Positions 19,055 to 28,022 of a DNA stretch of 64,000 nt are shown piece by piece. The notes below the pieces were generated by a model. That model had not been told where the DNA came from and searched no databases. It was given only the letters and a program-made list of their open reading frames with translations. Position 1 is the first letter of the stretch. Each line of letters opens with the position of its first letter. This stretch comes from Granulicella sapmiensis (lineage in GTDB: Bacteria > Acidobacteriota > Terriglobia > Terriglobales > Acidobacteriaceae). The translations under genes were made by a program, and so were the position numbers. Location of the stretch: NCBI GenBank assembly GCA_026225395.1, contig JAMFSR010000012.1, positions 1-64,000 of the forward strand. Direction: 5' to 3'.

Positions 19055-19879
19055 ATGGCGACCATTCACCAGTTCCGACATCATGCGATGGCCACTTTCT
19101 TTGATCTTCGTATCTCCAATGAGGACGCAATGTACGCTGCACAAGTCGCTCAGGCAGCATTTGACCGTGTCGACGATCTCGAATCGAGGCTAAGCCGGTT
19201 CCGACCCCAAAGCGAGATCCAATGCATTGCCAGACTGTTACCCGGGCAATCTCTACGCCTGAGCGAAGACACCTTCGACTGTCTGACACTGGCCAGGAAA
19301 ATGGAGCAAGCCACCAGACAAGCGTTTTCTCCGACGCCCGCTGCCTTGCAGTCTCAGGCCACTCTACCGGGATGGAGTCTGTCTCCCGCAGATTTATCTA
19401 TTCGCTGCGAGCACGGCTTGGTCAATTTCGATCTGGGAGCCATCGGAAAAGGGTTCGCCCTGGACCGCCTTGCTGCCCTCTTGCGGCAGTGGGAATGTCC
19501 CTCGTTCCTACTCATCGCTGGAGGAAGCAGCATCATTGCCGGGGATACTCCTGATGGCTTCGACGGCTGGTCATGCGGTCTGGGCGATGAGGGTGCTCCA
19601 CACCGGCTTCTACTGAACAACGCCTCGCTGAGTGGTTCGGGTGTGGCCGTCAAAGGTAACCACATCCTCAATCCTCGGACGGGTGGATCTGCCCACCGTC
19701 AGTCCAGGGCTTGGGCGCTCTGCGATGTAGCAGCTGAGTCCGATGCACTCTCTACGGCCGCCATGGTATTGCCAGAGCCTGAATTGACGGATGTGCTTGC
19801 CTCAGAGCCCACATGGCTGGTTCTGGTTGAGGATGATAGTCAAATCCGAACTATCGGCAAACATCCGGTTACACTGTAG
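19055..19879 (+). CDS. apbE: FAD:protein FMN transferase (ApbE family), no signal peptide
   Basis: 274 residues. ApbE hallmarks are DDLESRLSRFRPQSEI near the N terminus, the substrate-binding VNFDLGAIGKGFALDR at about residues 128-143, LIAGGSS at about 155, ILNPRTG at about 206 and the Mg-binding AESDALSTAAMVLPE near residue 228. The enzyme transfers FMN from FAD to a threonine or serine of a target protein. Most bacterial ApbE proteins are periplasmic lipoproteins. This one starts directly with the domain (residue 5, FRHHAMATFFDLRI) and should be cytoplasmic. It is the last gene of the ten-gene operon. I see no typical flavinylation motif in the other operon proteins. Confidence 0.88.
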   Translation: MATIHQFRHHAMATFFDLRISNEDAMYAAQVAQAAFDRVDDLESRLSRFRPQSEIQCIARLLPGQSLRLSEDTFDCLTLARKMEQATRQAFSPTPAALQSQATLPGWSLSPADLSIRCEHGLVNFDLGAIGKGFALDRLAALLRQWECPSFLLIAGGSSIIAGDTPDGFDGWSCGLGDEGAPHRLLLNNASLSGSGVAVKGNHILNPRTGGSAHRQSRAWALCDVAAESDALSTAAMVLPEPELTDVLASEPTWLVLVEDDSQIRTIGKHPVTL

Positions 19880-19952
19880 CCTTAGGAAAATTGCGCCGAT
19901 TGAAGGGCATTCCTCAGATCGGTTGCTCACTCGAACTGGAATCTGTGAAAGT

Positions 19953-22900
19953 TTATCGCCCAGCGGCCTCAGTATGTTGTAGTGCGTTGTAGATGATTCT
20001 TGTGGCAGCGAGAGGCTGAAATCCTTTGGGATCGTCGTGCAGGAATGCATTAGCCAGACCTCCCATTGCCAGCAAAATTATCTCTCCGTGGTCTACAGGA
20101 ACCACTGCGGCGCCCAGCCCAAGACCTGGACTAGGATTTTTACCGTAGCCGATAACGGCTTCTAACTTCTGAGCGTCCAACACAAGACCGTCGCCCGGAG
20201 CAGCAGTTTGGTATTGCCAATCGAGAACGCAGTCCACAGGTAGGCCATCAAGCAGCCAGTGTTTCCGAGCGAAGTACCAGTGTCCCAGCCAGGGCGTATC
20301 GTCATACCCAGCCCTGCCCGCGTAAGACAGAACGCCGTCTTTTGCGAGTACTTCTGCCGCATGGCCCATATCCTCTGCATCCATCCCCATCAGAATAAGA
20401 CGACTGCCGGCACGTACACGAGGAAGCGCCTCGCGGATGACGCTATCCCAATCGAATCCGGCCAGATCGTCCACAACTGTACGCCACTCTTCTCCAGCTG
20501 CGTCGTGAAGGTTGTCTTTCCGGAAGACTCTTCGTACTATTTGTCCACGTTTATCAGTAATGCGAATAGCAGCAAACAAAGGATTCCCTCGTTCAGCAAC
20601 TGGCACAGAAAGCTCCAGCACGCCATCAGGGCTTTTCACGCTAAACGTCCGCACCACAGCTTTGCCTTTTCCGCCCGCTTCCTGAGCGATGTCAAAATTG
20701 TGAAGAATGATCTCGTGGTTTAACTCCACGTCGAATGCGCGCTCTCCTGCATCGTCGAAACGCGGTTCCGCAAAAAACAATTCGACGTGTAATTCGCCCG
20801 GGGCAAATCCCGCCAAACGTATGACGCGTCCTCGGCTGCCGATGTATTGTTGGCTATACAAGCTTTGGTTCTGCGTATTTTCTACGCGCGAGAGTGTCTC
20901 TGGCTTTCGTTCCGTCCATGTATAACGTGGCGAACCGCTCGAACTAACTAGGATGTCATCGACCTTATCGGTAGACGATAACAATGGTTCCGCTTGTAAC
21001 CCAAAACGCTGCTTCAAGGCTGGGCCTAGTGATCCATCTCCATCGACCAAAGCGACCTTCCTAGCAATCGGAGCGGGCGAGGGATCAACAAATAGCATTG
21101 GTTCCGTCCGCTGCAACACTGGCTTACTGCTGTCGCTTGCAGTGAGAGAAAGAGTAAGTGTTGCCTGTCCCGCCTGCGGTGCAACGAATCGGATATCAGC
21201 TTTTAATAGCTGCGCAAAGACGTCTCCTCCGGTAAGCGTAACTGCAACGGTCGTGTCAAAGAAATTTGAATTTTTATTTCCGTCCATGGCAGCTGTCACA
21301 CGTAATGTATAACTCCCCTGCCAGCCGCGTTCGTTAACGATATACGCATCCGCAGCGGCCGATTCGTTCTTCGCGACAACATAATGCCGGGGTCGGATAA
21401 TGAGTGCTTCAGGAGCGGTTGCAATAGGCATGGATGACGGATCGCCTTTAAGATTGCGTAGAGAATCGACCAGTCCGGAGTTATTGTCGATCGTCGTAGA
21501 TTCCCATCCTGTCAGGGCGATATAGTCATTTGCATCGGACATGCGTGCGTTCTCGACGATGTGAGAGGCAGCGAAGTAATGCCGTACACCGATCGCGCGA
21601 AAAAGGTCTTCGGCAGTCGGAAACGCCTTATTGAACTGATAGTGGACGAGAAAGCTCTTGTACGCCGCTACTCTGGCCTGGGCGGCCGCCAGTGTATATC
21701 CGCTTGCATGGTGGGCTTCGTACCACCGAACAACAGCGGCGTCGTTGTCCGGAGAGTTGGCCGTGCCAAGCTCCCCCCACATCGCAATGCCCTTTGTGTC
21801 GACGCTGTAAGTCTTATAATTTTCCGGACTCAAGTAAAGGCTATCTTGATAGACACCCGCGTCCTCCTCATTATGGATGTCATGCCATCCGGAATCATGG
21901 CCCGTGACAGATTCGCCATAGGCCAACTCCTTGGTATAAGGTCGCGCCATGATCTCGCCTTCCGGCCCAAAGCCGGACTTCAACACAACGATTCGCGAAG
22001 GGTCTATTTCCTGGGCCTTCTGCATGGCGTAAAACATCTTCGAATTATGGCTGCCGGAACCAGTCTCGTTATTCAGCGACCACATAATCACGGAAGGGTG
22101 TGAGCGATAGGCTTTGATCATCGCCAGCAGCTTGGCAAACTCGTAGCGATTCGCAAAGGTTACCGGTTCCCCGTCCTTGCCGGACGGGTCGATGACCCCC
22201 GGTGGCTGTATCGGTTTCTCCGTTTCATCCCAAATGGCGGAGCCTCCGCCGGGCTCGCAATACCGCAACAGTCCTGCACGATCAAAGCCGTCGAGTACGG
22301 CCGCTTTTGGAAAATGTCTGTGGTTTTGCACGGCGTTGAGTCCAAGCGCATGCACAGAATCCACTTCGCGCTGCACGGCATCCGCGTCTGGAAATATCCC
22401 GTTTGGCGCCCAATATCCCCATGAAATTGCCGACTTGACAAAGATCCGATGGCCATTCAAGACTAGCCGCGGATCACTGCCAAAACCTACTGCATTGAAC
22501 CAGCGAAACCCAAAGTCGGTGATACGTGCAGAGTTTGCAGAGTTGGAATATTAGCTTCAGCGCGATAAAGGTTTGGGTGATCGACATCCCAAAGCTCTGC
22601 CGCCGCCACGGTCGCTGTAACGGATATTGTCTGCGTTGCACCGGCGGCTATATCAACTTCCTTTGTCGTCTCCCACAGTTTTGTATCGCCAGCGCGAATC
22701 GAAAATGCCACCGCACCTCTATAGGCTGGTCCGCTCGACGTGACCTGCGCAGTCAGAGTTACGGTGTGGGGGTCGGGATGGTTCGCGATGTAGAGATCAT
22801 CGATGGCCACGGGAGACCGTATATACATCGTCACGCCACCATCGATGCCTCCGAAATTGTGCGATGTCGGAAACTTATACGCGCCCCACGTCATCAGGCC

Positions 22901-23635
22901 ATAGTCACCCCAGCTCAAAGTGCCTCCGGGATTGGTGATACGCACGGCGATAAGGTTCTTTTGCCCCGGCTTTAGCGCTCTTGTCGCATCAGCAATAAAC
23001 GGAATTTCAGTGACGAGGTTGTAGCCTACCAAAACGCCATTTACATAGACTTCGGCCCGCAACCTCGCACCCGGGAAAGAGAAAATTAGTTTTTCTCCTG
23101 AACCCAGATGAGGAGGGACAAAGGCACGATACCACCATGACACTCCTTTATACGAACCATCTAGCTCAATTAAATCTCGTGGTTTCGGAGAGTTCGCGAC
23201 TGGCAGCGAATCTTTTCCCCAGTAGTGTTCCTCCACAGTGCTGGGCAAAGTTACAGGGATGCCTGCTTCATCGGTAAGCGAGCCCCATCCCATCACAGGA
23301 GCATTCACCGGCATATGTTGGAAGTCCACTTCATTTGGGAGAAAGAGTTGATCGCTCTTCCACGATGCCTTTGTATCCAGTAAGAGGCGCCAACCGGCAT
23401 TCAGAACAACCGCTCCAGGTGACCCTGTTCCGTTAGGCAACGTCTTAGGCTCCGCTCCAAAGGACGAAAGAACGTAGACGCCCATCGAGGCGGTCAACGC
23501 CGACTTGAGCAACACGTTCCGTTTTCGACATCCCATTAGGACCTTGTTCATTCTTGAAACGGAGAGAATCCAAGACGTTTTCCTATTTTCATGGAATTCT
23601 CTTGCGGAATCACGCTGATGGTTACATGCATTCAT
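19953..23635 (-). pseudogene. GH2 beta-galactosidase/beta-glucuronidase-like gene split by a frameshift
   Basis: Two reading frames on the minus strand make one GH2 enzyme. The 5' part (23635 or ATG 23551, to the stop at 22487) has a signal-like hydrophobic segment, the sugar-binding domain (GVSWWYRAFVPP, GARLRAEVYVNG) and the Ig-like domain. The 3' part (to 19953) continues with RITDFGFRWFNAVGFG, then VKSAISWGYWAPNG, the acid/base region MWSLNNETG and the likely nucleophile in GIAMWGELG. Near its C terminus it has a malectin-like segment (RAFDVELNHEIIL). The shift of one base lies between 22487 and 22553, where a perfect 9-bp tandem repeat (TGCAGAGTT twice) occurs. The full protein would be about 1210 residues. 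It could be a real pseudogene or a sequencing error; both halves otherwise look intact. Confidence 0.8.
22527..22544. repeat. 9-bp perfect tandem duplication at the GH2 frameshift
   Basis: TGCAGAGTT occurs twice in direct succession (22527-22535 and 22536-22544), inside the 67-bp interval that must contain the frameshift of the GH2 gene. A 9-bp duplication alone keeps the frame, so an extra one-base gain or loss is also needed. Slippage in this repeat is the likely place. Confidence 0.8.
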
Positions 23636-24436
23636 ACTTCTATCGACACCCCTCGTTCGAAAAAGCAGAAGAGGCCAGCCACAATGAGCGATCTTTTATT
23701 TCAAGGCGATAACTAGAGCGGCTTGAGCGAGAAGCTTATCGAATACGTAGGCAGCATTGAGGCAATTAGGATCGATTCGCAACCAGCAAGCGACCGTGAC
23801 CGAAACCGGAGGTCCTGAAATTGCGCAAGAGACCGCCTCATACAATTGTTTCATTCTTAAGATTCCGCTATTGCTCTGCAGTGTCTCTACAGGCAATGGC
23901 ATCGATGAATCTTGGCGGCGTTGCGTAATACCGTATAGCGACTTGAGGATACCGGCGGCGGAAAAGACAAGCGTGGAAAGCCGATTAATATACTTTCTTC
24001 TCGAAATCATTTTGATGAATATACTCCGCATATTGACAACGCTACCATATTGGTGAAAGAAATATCTAGAAACACCATGTGCTGATCGTGGATCCCGCGT
24101 AGGTTCCGGTATTGGCGTACCGGTTCAAGACGAATTGCTACCAAGTTTGATCTCGTGTTTGCCGTGCATCCACAAAAAATTATCAAAGTCCGGCGATGGG
24201 CCGCTACGACTTGTCGTCCTGACTGCTGCTGCTCGACCCTGCACATTTTTCAATAGAACTCTCCTTGCCTTACGACCGTCCGTTTCTCTCACACGTCTTG
24301 TGATCCTGCGCCCCTGCTGCGCGTCGATATCACGCCGGTCAGTTTCGAAAAAAAGAAGTGTTCTAGGTATCTAACAAATGGGTGCTCATACCTAGCCTCG
24401 CGCAACACTGCAAGAGTTCGAAGTAAGGAGGTAAAT
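23636..24436. other. 800-base AT-rich region without a confident gene
   Basis: This stretch lies between the start of the broken GH2 gene and the integrase relic. A 111-codon frame on the minus strand (23696-24031) opens with a Tat-like MISRRKYINRLSTLVFSAAG, but it has no ribosome binding site and its later part matches nothing I recognise. It may be the decayed start of an exported protein. The rest holds only short frames. The region fits an eroded island end. Confidence 0.5.
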
Positions 24437-24616
24437 ATGCAAAGAGGTAGCGTCATTCAAACGACTCGTAAGGGTGACCCGAGTGTCTGGCAATTTTGCT
24501 GATCAGACAAGGATTTGAACGGTCGACGCGTGTATCACAGACGGGTCAGCTGGCATACGTTCCGGCACACCTACTCAGGCCGGGACAGCCATCGCCCACT
24601 GGTCTATTGCCGCTAA
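24437..24616 (+). pseudogene. Relic tyrosine recombinase (phage-type integrase)
   Basis: A full ribosome binding site (AAGGAGG at 24425-24431, 5 bases before the ATG) leads into MQRGSVIQTTRKGDPSVWQF, a start I recognise from acidobacterial integrases. The frame then meets TGC TGA, where the family would have R-W (CGC TGG). It continues in the same frame with SDKDLNGRRVYHRRV and jumps directly to SWHTFRHTYS, which contains the HxxR box of the catalytic domain. It ends at a stop at 24614. About 300 residues between the N terminus and this box are missing, as is the region after it with the tyrosine. It is thus dead: one nonsense codon plus an internal deletion. It lies at the 3' side of the tRNA-Ala gene, the usual place for an integrase. 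Confidence 0.7.
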
Positions 24617-24744
24617 GCACACAGTGACGGAAGGTCCGCCCGCTTTTGGAAAACGACAAAGCCGCTTAATGTGCCCTTATTGTGTCCACGCCCTTCAAGG
24701 ACTTGTTATTGTGCCCAGGTTTCGGGCTAAATAACTGATTTTAT

Positions 24745-24820
24745 TGGTGGAGCTGAGCGGGATCGAACCGCTGACCTCCTCGTTGCGAACGAGGCGCTCT
24801 CCCAGCTGAGCTACAGCCCC
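24745..24820 (-). tRNA. tRNA-Ala (anticodon CGC)
   Basis: The minus strand gives a 76-nt cloverleaf: acceptor 5' arm GGGGCTG, D arm GCTCAGCTGGGAGAGC, anticodon stem CCTCG/CGAGG with loop TTCGCAA (anticodon CGC, reading GCG), T arm with GGTTCGATCC, and an encoded 3' CCA (24745-24747). The acceptor pairs GGGGCTG with the 3' CAGCTCC, allowing one G-T pair. The 3' end faces the integrase relic, making the tRNA a probable attachment site. Confidence 0.95.
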
Positions 24821-24962
24821 ACACCATGCAAATCCAGACCACACCGGGCGGCGGGACTGATACCTGCTACGTCCCACAGTCTAGCAGGAGAGGGCCTGGA
24901 CTTCCAACCCGTTCCGGGGAGCATGCGCGATCGCATACCATCAAGAGAGAGGCCGTATCGCG

Positions 24963-25787
24963 ATGACTCAGTCCGCCGAATTCCAGGTCTTGAGCCACGA
25001 TCAGGTCCAGTTCCGCCGTCAGCTCGTCTGCACCTGCGAGCAGGCGTGGCCCATGTTTAGCCGTCCCAAAAAGCTCGCGGCCTGGTTCCTGCCCGTCACC
25101 GCCTTCGAAGCTCGCCTCGGAGGCCGCTACACCATCCACTCCGACAACGGTGGCCTCGACGGTACCCTGACCGAGTTCACACCGCCGCACCTCATCAACT
25201 TCGACGGCAAGATGCGCTTCGAACTCAGCGAAGCCACCAACCACGCATGCACCGTCACCTTTACACTCCCGCGCGGCGACATCGGCTGGATCCCCAGCAC
25301 GCTCGCCAGCTTCCAGACCATGCTCGACAACCTCGGCCTCCTCGTCGCTGGCCTCCCTACGCTCGAACGTCCCGCCTATATGCGCGCTTGGCGGCTCCAC
25401 TACCCTGCCGTCGAAGCCGAACTCTCCAACGCCCTCGCGGCCGGCGCAAAGATCGTCTACCGTCTGCACTTTCCCTCCGGCGAAGACAAACCCGCTGGCG
25501 ACAGCGCCGGGCAATCAGAGACCCGAAGCATCATCGACCTCCTCAAGAGCGATCCTGCGCTCCGGCTGGCCATCGATGGCTTTGCCGACGAGCCGCTCGA
25601 TCGCACCAAGGCCTTTCGCCTCTCACAGCGCCGCGCCGAAATCGTCAAGCGGCACTTGGTCGAAAGCGGCATCGCCGCAAACCGCATCGCCACTCGCGCT
25701 TTCGGCAACTACTACCGCCTCCACGCTGGCCGCGACGAAGAGTCCACCCGCCTCAACCGTCGCGTCGAGCTGATCCCGCTCTATTGA
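24963..25787 (+). CDS. SRPBCC (AHSA1-like) domain fused to an OmpA-like C-terminal domain
   Basis: 274 residues with no signal peptide. Residues about 15-160 resemble the AHSA1/START-like SRPBCC fold: [15 protein letters not shown], then [39 protein letters not shown]. Residues about 165-274 look like the OmpA/MotB peptidoglycan-binding fold ([27 protein letters not shown], ending [14 protein letters not shown], with the usual arginine-rich NRRVEL motif). OmpA domains are normally periplasmic, while AHSA1 domains are cytoplasmic, and no export signal is visible. So either the OmpA-like part does another job or the start is missed; no in-frame upstream signal is obvious. Function unknown. Confidence 0.8.
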   Translation: MTQSAEFQVLSHDQVQFRRQLVCTCEQAWPMFSRPKKLAAWFLPVTAFEARLGGRYTIHSDNGGLDGTLTEFTPPHLINFDGKMRFELSEATNHACTVTFTLPRGDIGWIPSTLASFQTMLDNLGLLVAGLPTLERPAYMRAWRLHYPAVEAELSNALAAGAKIVYRLHFPSGEDKPAGDSAGQSETRSIIDLLKSDPALRLAIDGFADEPLDRTKAFRLSQRRAEIVKRHLVESGIAANRIATRAFGNYYRLHAGRDEESTRLNRRVELIPLY

Positions 25788-25848
25788 TTCCCCTGTATTG
25801 ATTCAAAGACCAAAAAGCTGCGTCTAAGTTTTTGAGGAGTAACGCGCC

Positions 25849-26643
25849 ATGACAGTGCAAGAGCAGCAGATGATCGACGAACTCGTCGAACGAATTCGCA
25901 ACACACAACTTGCCAAGAAGGACACTGACGCCGAACAGCGCCTGCAACAGGGCTTGGCCGGCTACCCGGACACTATCTACGTCCTTGCCCAGACCGTGCT
26001 GGTGCAGAAGTACGGCCTCGAACAAGCACAGCAGCAACTCCAGGCACAGCAAGCCGAGCTCGACCAACTGCGCCAGCAGGCGCAGCAGCCGAGGTCCGGC
26101 GGAAGCTTCCTCGGTAACCTGCTCGGCATTCACGACCAGCCCCAGCAGCCCCCACCCTATCAGCCCGCGAACAACTATCCGCCACTACAGGCATACCCGC
26201 CGCAAAACTACCCACCTCCGCCCGCCTACGGCCAGCCCATAGGCTACGGCTCCCCTGCCGGTGGTGGCTTCCTCCGCAGCGCCATGCAGACAGCAGCGGG
26301 CGTAGCCGCGGGCGAAATGATGTTCCAGGGGATGGAGTCATTGTTCCACGGCTTCGGCGGCGGTGGTGGCTACGGCGAAGGTCGCCCTACCGAGGTCATT
26401 GAAAATAATTACTATGGCGAAGGCAACGAGCACGAACACCACGCAGCCGATACCAACGACAGCAACTTCTACAACCCCGACAAAGACGCCAGCCGCGACT
26501 CCGACAAAAGCAGCTCGCAATTCGCCGATACCAACAACAACGATGACTCGCAGAACTTCGACGACAACTCGCAGGACAACTTCGCCGACTCCAACGACGA
26601 CTACAGCTCCACCGACGACGGCGGCGACAACAGCAGCTTCTAA
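25849..26643 (+). CDS. DUF2076 domain-containing protein
   Basis: 264 residues. The N-terminal 75 residues form helices with a coiled-coil, Q-rich part (LEQAQQQLQAQQAELDQL). A P/Y/Q-rich linker (about 95-140), a Gly-rich stretch with SAMQTAAGVAAGEMMFQG, and a highly acidic N/D/S-rich tail follow. This is the layout of DUF2076 proteins, formerly described as periplasmic ligand-binding sensor-like, whose function is unknown. TGAGGAGTAA precedes the ATG. It lies 61 bases after the SRPBCC-OmpA gene and is followed by a strong terminator. Confidence 0.82.
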   Translation: MTVQEQQMIDELVERIRNTQLAKKDTDAEQRLQQGLAGYPDTIYVLAQTVLVQKYGLEQAQQQLQAQQAELDQLRQQAQQPRSGGSFLGNLLGIHDQPQQPPPYQPANNYPPLQAYPPQNYPPPPAYGQPIGYGSPAGGGFLRSAMQTAAGVAAGEMMFQGMESLFHGFGGGGGYGEGRPTEVIENNYYGEGNEHEHHAADTNDSNFYNPDKDASRDSDKSSSQFADTNNNDDSQNFDDNSQDNFADSNDDYSSTDDGGDNSSF

Positions 26644-26660
26644 CCAAACACCAAAAGCGA

Positions 26661-26694
26661 AGCCGCCAGCAATCATCTGCTGGCGGCTTTCTCT
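26661..26694 (+). terminator. Rho-independent terminator after the DUF2076 gene
   Basis: Perfect 11-bp stem AGCCGCCAGCA / TGCTGGCGGCT with a 6-base loop, followed by TTCTCT. It ends transcription of the DUF2076 gene on the plus strand and sits just before a heptamer repeat tract and the convergent uracil-DNA glycosylase gene. Confidence 0.85.
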
Positions 26695-26733
26695 ATCCTC
26701 TACACTCTATCCTCTACGCTCTGCTTCTACGCC
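26691..26733. repeat. Heptanucleotide CTCTAYV tandem repeat, copy 1
   Basis: About five to six degenerate heptamers (ctctatc, ctctaca, ctctatc, ctctacg, ctctgct and a partial one) between two convergent genes. It extends into the stop of the uracil-DNA glycosylase gene. Similar tracts stand at 31769 and 60210. Confidence 0.75.
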
Positions 26734-27677
26734 TTCGCTGGTGGCTTTAACCCCATCTCCCCCATCACCATCTGCAAATCCTTCCACGCCTCACCCTTCT
26801 GTCTTGGATCGCGCAGCAGAAACGCCGGATGGTACGTCACCGCAACCTTGGCCCCGCGTGAGCTATGCCAACGGCCGCGCAGTGAGCCAAGCGACTGCTT
26901 CACTCCCAGCAGATATGTCGCCGCCGTCGCACCCAGCGCCACAATCACCTCTGGTCGCACGATATCGATCTGCTTGATCAAAAATTGCGTGCAGGTATTC
27001 GCCTCCACCGGCTCGGGCGTCCGATTTCCCGGCGGCCTGCATTTCACGATGTTGGCAATATAAACCTCTTCGCGCTTCAGCCCCATCGCTCCGATCATGT
27101 TGTTCAGCAACTGCCCGGCCTTGCCAACAAACGGGAGCCCGCTGGCATCTTCATCCGCGCCCGGGCCTTCACCGACAAACATCAGCCGCGCGTTTGGATC
27201 ACCATCGGCGAACACAATCTTGTGCCGCCCGGCATACGCCAGCGGACAACGTGTGCAGTCGCCAATATCGGCACGCACAGCCTCCAGCGCCGCAGGACGC
27301 TCAGCAGGCGAAAGAATCTTCAAAGGCAGAGGCGCAAGATCATCGAATGGAATCGGTTTTGGCATAGGTGCGGCAAGTTCCGGCGAAAGCGTACTCGCCA
27401 GCAGGTCGAAGGGTGAAGCCTCTTTTGTGGATGCGGCAGGTCTGGGGGGCAGTGCAGCCCGTGGCGGAAGAGGCGCTGCCGCCGCCGATACAGCACGCGC
27501 CACAGGTACAGGCGGAGGGGCAGCCATCGGAACCCGTGACACGCTATCCGCTATTGCGGTCCGCAACAACTCCGGCAGCAGTGTCTGCGGCTCATCACGG
27601 CGATACAGATCGTAGATCCCGAGATCGCGCAGATAATCCACGTACGCGCGAAGATTTTGTTGGGGCGTCAGACTCAT
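26727..27677 (-). CDS. Uracil-DNA glycosylase, family 4 (iron-sulfur) type
   Basis: 316 residues. The catalytic domain lies in the C-terminal 190 residues. Motif A is GEGPGADEDASGLPFVGKAG with the family-4 pattern, and the C-terminal motif is TYHPAFLLRDP. Cysteines for a 4Fe-4S cluster appear in DCTRCPLA, in VKCRPPGNRTPEP and in EANTC. The first 110 residues are a Pro/Ala-rich N-terminal extension not needed for the fold, though YVDYLRDLGIYDLYRR at the start is common in acidobacterial and delta-proteobacterial members. The enzyme removes uracil from DNA to start base excision repair. Confidence 0.93.
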   Translation of the reverse strand: MSLTPQQNLRAYVDYLRDLGIYDLYRRDEPQTLLPELLRTAIADSVSRVPMAAPPPVPVARAVSAAAAPLPPRAALPPRPAASTKEASPFDLLASTLSPELAAPMPKPIPFDDLAPLPLKILSPAERPAALEAVRADIGDCTRCPLAYAGRHKIVFADGDPNARLMFVGEGPGADEDASGLPFVGKAGQLLNNMIGAMGLKREEVYIANIVKCRPPGNRTPEPVEANTCTQFLIKQIDIVRPEVIVALGATAATYLLGVKQSLGSLRGRWHSSRGAKVAVTYHPAFLLRDPRQKGEAWKDLQMVMGEMGLKPPAKA

Positions 27678-27697
27678 GCATCTACGAATCTAAATCA

Positions 27698-27904
27698 CTA
27701 GGAATCGGTGGGCGGTGTGTATTTCTGCGCCATAAGGCTGAACGTCACCTTCCCGGCCCGCACTTCGTCCTGCGCCACCCGGCAGGCCTTCAAAGACTTC
27801 GAAACTCCCAGCGGCGGAGCTCCCGATTGCAACTGACGGGCGCGTCGTGCAGCACCCTTCACAAGGCTATATCTATTTTGAAGAGCATCGTTCGGAACCA
27901 TCAT
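27698..27904 (-). CDS. rpoZ: DNA-directed RNA polymerase subunit omega
   Basis: The start is set at ATG 27904 (followed directly by another ATG at 27901), which has GGGAGGT 6 bases upstream; the frame runs further upstream but without a fitting start. The product is 68 residues: NRYSLVKGAARRARQLQSG matches the conserved omega region that wraps the beta-prime C terminus (typically AKRARQL), followed by the AQDEVRAGKVTF segment. It lies 118 bases downstream of gmk on the same strand, the classical gmk-rpoZ arrangement. Confidence 0.88.
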   Translation of the reverse strand: MMVPNDALQNRYSLVKGAARRARQLQSGAPPLGVSKSLKACRVAQDEVRAGKVTFSLMAQKYTPPTDS

Positions 27905-28022
27905 TGCAGACCTCCCGAAAACATGTGCCGGATGCAATAATTTTAGCTCTTTCGCAATCGTATGTTTAGTATTCACCCGAACATAACAGATGTGGATTTC
28001 CGGGCCGAAACATAACAAGCTC

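Noticed and set aside
22487..22553. Programmed ribosomal frameshifting in the GH2 gene
   Set aside because: No slippery heptamer or stimulatory structure seen, and the family is not known to use it; mutation or sequencing error is simpler.
23696..24031. A 111-codon minus-strand frame with a Tat-like start
   Set aside because: No ribosome binding site, and the later part matches nothing; at most a decayed gene start, so it is only mentioned under the intergenic region.
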